The position numbers and the translations under genes were made by a program. Of a stretch of 7,877 nucleotides of DNA, positions 5,193 through 7,877 are shown piece by piece. The notes under the pieces were generated by a model. The model had not been told where the DNA came from. It saw only the letters and a program-made list of their open reading frames with translations, and searched no databases. The DNA is from Bacteroidota bacterium (GTDB lineage Bacteria > Bacteroidota > Ignavibacteria > Ignavibacteriales > Melioribacteraceae). Location: NCBI GenBank assembly GCA_023381535.1, contig JAMCSN010000360.1, positions 1 to 7,877 of the forward strand. The letters run 5' to 3'. Numbering within the stretch: position 1 is the first letter of the stretch; the number at the start of each line of letters is the position of its first letter.

Positions 5193-6854
5193 ATGAAAAA
5201 AATGAAGATACTAATTCTGTTCTTATTTGTTATAGCTACAAAATCGTTTGCCTTGCCGTATGAACTATATTTTTATATCCACGATGGGACCGATTTTGTG
5301 CCAATGGAGATTAAAGTCTACCATAACAGACAATTATATGCAAGCGGATGGACTTCTACCACTGATGACTATCACCAATATGGACCAGCAAACGGCGCAG
5401 GACAAATTGATCCACATCTGGATAATGCCGGGACTTTTGCGTCAATTACGCCAAGATCAGGTACCTGGATTTTTGTATTTGGCGTGAAATCTTTTTCTAT
5501 TAATCTTGATAATTATCAAAGCGGTGATTTATATATTGATTACAATGTAATCACACATGCGTGCAGTATTAGTGTAGTTGCAGCTCCGGGTCCGTCTTAT
5601 TCCGGTCCCGACGATGCATTGGATAAATACGAAATAATGTTGACAAACGATTTTGCAGTTACTAGCTCCGGCAGCGGAAATTTTATTTACGATGGTTCAA
5701 CTGTGAGCAACCTTTCTTATAAGAGAGCTTTTTTATATTCTACTTATTCTCAATTTCCTCATACGGTTTCTGCGAAAAGCGGCTTAGACCAAATATATCC
5801 TAACAATGCAAGTGGTTTTCCAAGAATGTATAATAATTGGACTGGCTATGCAAACACGACTGAATTCTCATTTAGCATTCCCAGTCCGACAGATGCGCAA
5901 GCTCAGGCTAATTTTAATCCGGGATACAAAGCCACCTTTAAAAATAGTTATGGGTCAAGTTGTACAAATGGAATGATACATCTTGACACACGCACTTATA
6001 ATTCACCGGCAGACACTGCAATTAGACAGGGTTATCCAATAAATGCAACCGCAGTTAGTCAAAACAAAAGCGTTGCAGGAACAAATAATTATATTGCATT
6101 AACGTCAGATCACTGGAGTACAGGTTCAACTAACAGCTCAATAACCGTTACACCGGGGTTAAATAACCAAACTTATTATTGTTATTTAAATGGCAAGCCT
6201 GTACATGCAGATAGAAACTTACGATTCAACGATACTTCATACGGTAGTTATGTGTCTCTAACGTGGAATGCTTTTGACGATCCAGACATAACTGGTTACC
6301 AGGTTTGGCGCAGGGTCAAACATAATGGTGTATTGGGAGACCCTGTTTTAAAGACTACCATTTCCGGCCGTTATACAACTTCTTATACAGACCGTGATTA
6401 TGTTGTAACTCAATCATATGTTGATCTGTTGATGTATGACGTACGCGCAATTTACGACCCCTCTTCAAACAACGGTTGGGATCAACCGGCTGTTGCTACC
6501 GATCCAAATTTTGCAACAGTCTATGGTCAACAAAGTTTGCTCTCCATAATTAATAATACTCAAGAAGCAAGCGCTCTTGCAAAAGAAATTCTGGACGAGT
6601 ATTCAATTTCCAATTATCCTAACCCCTTTAACCCAACTACAACTATAGAATATCATATACCGGTAGCTTCAGAAGTAACTATAAAGCTTTACGATATACT
6701 TGGAAAAGAAATTGCTGTTTTATTGAATGAGAAAAAAGAAGCTGGTTATTACCGGATTACCTTGAATGCCGGTAAATTGACCAGTGGAATTTATATTTTG
6801 ACAATAAATGCTGGAAAATTTATGCAGTCAAAAAAAATCATGTTAACTAAATGA
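5193..6854 (+). CDS. Secreted protein with fibronectin III-like domain and T9SS type A C-terminal sorting domain
   Basis: This 553-residue exported protein begins with a signal peptide (KKMK, then a hydrophobic core, likely cleavage near SFA-LP at 20-21). Residues 21-130 form a beta-rich segment I do not recognise. Residues about 245-335 (YKATFKNSYG...GLNNQTYYCYLNGK) look like a second beta-sandwich, and about 341-437 resemble a fibronectin type III module (SLTWNAFDDPDITGYQVWRR). The C-terminus from N474 (NYPNPFNPTTTIEYHIP...SGIYILTI...KKIMLTK) is the T9SS type A sorting domain, which directs export across the outer membrane and surface attachment or release. No catalytic motif is seen, so adhesion or binding is more likely than enzymatic activity. 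AAGGGG (5181-5186) is a good ribosome site six bases before the ATG. Codon use is more AT-rich than in the enzyme genes to the left. Confidence 0.88.
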   Translation: MKKMKILILFLFVIATKSFALPYELYFYIHDGTDFVPMEIKVYHNRQLYASGWTSTTDDYHQYGPANGAGQIDPHLDNAGTFASITPRSGTWIFVFGVKSFSINLDNYQSGDLYIDYNVITHACSISVVAAPGPSYSGPDDALDKYEIMLTNDFAVTSSGSGNFIYDGSTVSNLSYKRAFLYSTYSQFPHTVSAKSGLDQIYPNNASGFPRMYNNWTGYANTTEFSFSIPSPTDAQAQANFNPGYKATFKNSYGSSCTNGMIHLDTRTYNSPADTAIRQGYPINATAVSQNKSVAGTNNYIALTSDHWSTGSTNSSITVTPGLNNQTYYCYLNGKPVHADRNLRFNDTSYGSYVSLTWNAFDDPDITGYQVWRRVKHNGVLGDPVLKTTISGRYTTSYTDRDYVVTQSYVDLLMYDVRAIYDPSSNNGWDQPAVATDPNFATVYGQQSLLSIINNTQEASALAKEILDEYSISNYPNPFNPTTTIEYHIPVASEVTIKLYDILGKEIAVLLNEKKEAGYYRITLNAGKLTSGIYILTINAGKFMQSKKIMLTK

Positions 6855-6869
6855 AAAAATAATTTAATT

Positions 6870-6984
6870 ATGGAGAGTAGCCAAAAAGTAATATTTTTTT
6901 TGAAAAATGGAAAACGGATAACACAGATTTAAACGGATTTCCGCAGATTTTAAAATTGAAAATTACTTTTTAGTCACCCTCTAT
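6870..6984. repeat. Imperfect inverted repeat enclosing a GGAT/AGAT short tandem array (MITE- or REP-like)
   Basis: Two 23-nt arms (6870-6892 and 6962-6984) pair at 20 positions. They include a perfect 10-bp inner block AAAAAGTAAT/ATTACTTTTT; the three mismatches are all A/C. Further T/A pairing extends inward. The loop carries four units of about ten bases at 6914-6950: ACGGATAAC, ACAGATTTA, AACGGATTT and CCGCAGATTT. A 6-bp direct repeat ATTATG (6867-6872 and 6983-6988) brackets the element and could be a target duplication, though it overlaps the arm ends. No transposase is encoded. It begins 15 bp after the T9SS gene stop. Confidence 0.6.
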
Positions 6985-7021
6985 TATGTAAAACTTATAT
7001 CACAAAATTGATGTCGGCATA

Positions 7022-7877
7022 ATGAAAAAGAAAAGAATAATATTCTGTGCAGCGGTTATTGCAGCACTATTTAATTTCTGTAGTAATCCGGTTGAGAGCA
7101 TAGAGAAACCAATTAAAGATCCCCGCACAATGACTTGGACTGTGGATACAATTAAATATTCCGATCCAAACGCTTTCCAGATAAGGATGAGTTCGGTTTG
7201 GGGAAGTTCTCCGAATGATATTTACATCTGCGGTCATAATTCTGCATTCGAAGGCAAACTTTGGCACTATAACGGGTCGACTCTGAAAGAAATAAAGTTA
7301 AGGGAAAAACTATCTGCATTTGGGTATGATCTTACAAAAGTCTTCGGCTTCTCGAAGAATGATGTTTGGGTTGTTGGCGATCAAGGAGTTGAAGACCCTC
7401 AACATAAGGTAGGGTCAGTAAATACTCCGCTTATCGCACATTATGACGGTGTCAACTGGAAAGAATACAGATTAAATTTTTATAAGGATCATACAACTGC
7501 CCTGCTTGGCATAAACGGCGATAGACCGGATAATTTATGGGTTTGCGGTTTTGATGGTTTAGTTGCGCATTTTGATGGTACAAAATGGACTCAAGACACA
7601 GTTAAGATAGATAATTCCGGTTTGGAATTTAATCTTGTAAGTGTAGCACTTTATAATAATCAAGTGTATCTATTGGGCCAGCAATTTAACCCGCTAGTAT
7701 CTCCCAACCGCTTTTATTCCATTAATGGAACAATTAAGAATTGGAAGGTAATAGATTCATTCTGGGCAAATGAAACTGCAAAATTCGGTTATTCAAATCT
7801 TTATACTAATTTCGGTAAGTTGTATTCGCTGGTGCCTGACGTATATGAATATTCAAATGGTAGTTGGACACCTGTAA
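7022..7877 (+). CDS. Beta-propeller-like lipoprotein, truncated by the window edge
   Basis: The frame opens at ATG 7022 and remains open for 285 residues to the window end. The N-terminus KKKRIIFCAAVIAALFNFC-SNP is a lipoprotein signal peptide with acylated C20, in the loose lipobox style of Bacteroidota. At least three repeats follow, each pairing an xxVWGxSxxDxWxxG strand with an xxHYDGxxW strand: 57-71 with 80-91, 105-119 with 138-149, and 161-176 with 181-192. Weaker units follow at about 208-220 and 274-285. This pattern is common in beta-propeller proteins of this lineage; no enzymatic residues are recognisable. The start has no clear Shine-Dalgarno site. It lies 167 bp after the T9SS protein gene with the inverted repeat between, so cotranscription is uncertain. 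A C-terminal sorting domain or further blades may lie beyond the edge. Confidence 0.8.
   Translation, partial: MKKKRIIFCAAVIAALFNFCSNPVESIEKPIKDPRTMTWTVDTIKYSDPNAFQIRMSSVWGSSPNDIYICGHNSAFEGKLWHYNGSTLKEIKLREKLSAFGYDLTKVFGFSKNDVWVVGDQGVEDPQHKVGSVNTPLIAHYDGVNWKEYRLNFYKDHTTALLGINGDRPDNLWVCGFDGLVAHFDGTKWTQDTVKIDNSGLEFNLVSVALYNNQVYLLGQQFNPLVSPNRFYSINGTIKNWKVIDSFWANETAKFGYSNLYTNFGKLYSLVPDVYEYSNGSWTPV

Noticed and set aside
6893..6901. Intrinsic terminator for the T9SS gene at the run of T residues
   Set aside because: No GC-rich stem directly precedes the T-run; the nearby pairing is the large inverted repeat whose 5' arm lies before the run, with the partner arm 60 bases downstream.
7067..7267. 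Minus-strand 66-residue open frame
   Set aside because: It sits opposite the lipoprotein gene, which has a signal peptide and repeat pattern; the minus frame shows no recognisable feature.

Overview
The window looks like chromosomal DNA from a member of the Ignavibacteria/Chlorobi side of the Bacteroidota superphylum. The main evidence is a secreted protein ending in a type IX secretion (T9SS) sorting domain with the NYPNPFNP motif typical of that group, together with a DUF6132 protein, an outer-membrane-type lipoprotein and purine-rich Shine-Dalgarno sites. This placement is inferred from protein style; no rRNA or tRNA gene is present.

Left block (1-2997): a divergent pair. A peptidase T gene (pepT-like) runs leftward off the window. 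Facing away from it is a probable three-gene operon: pyrimidine-nucleoside phosphorylase, a DUF1003 two-helix membrane protein, and an unusual DUF971 protein with no cysteines and a His-rich tail. A hairpin at 2972-2997 closes this unit and also serves the convergent unit that follows.

Middle block (3021-4759, minus strand): a compact thiol/disulfide cassette. In transcription order it encodes a two-domain protein disulfide oxidoreductase (CQYC and CPYC), a DUF6132 two-helix membrane protein with a predicted external Cys pair, a DUF1858 mini-protein with CxxC, and a membrane-anchored TlpA/ResA-like thioredoxin (WCPPC). The first three genes overlap, so they are almost certainly co-expressed. 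Together they suggest a redox relay from cytoplasm to envelope. This is the best candidate here for an under-described system.

Right block (4760-7877, plus strand): a 433-nt non-coding gap rich in GCTAAC/GTTAGC motifs that can pair in mutually exclusive ways, then an AT-rich surface-protein region. The latter holds a 553-residue T9SS cargo protein, a 115-nt imperfect inverted repeat whose loop carries a degenerate GGAT/AGAT short tandem array, and the first 285 residues of a beta-propeller-like lipoprotein that runs off the right edge. I see no CRISPR array, transposase, tRNA or rRNA.
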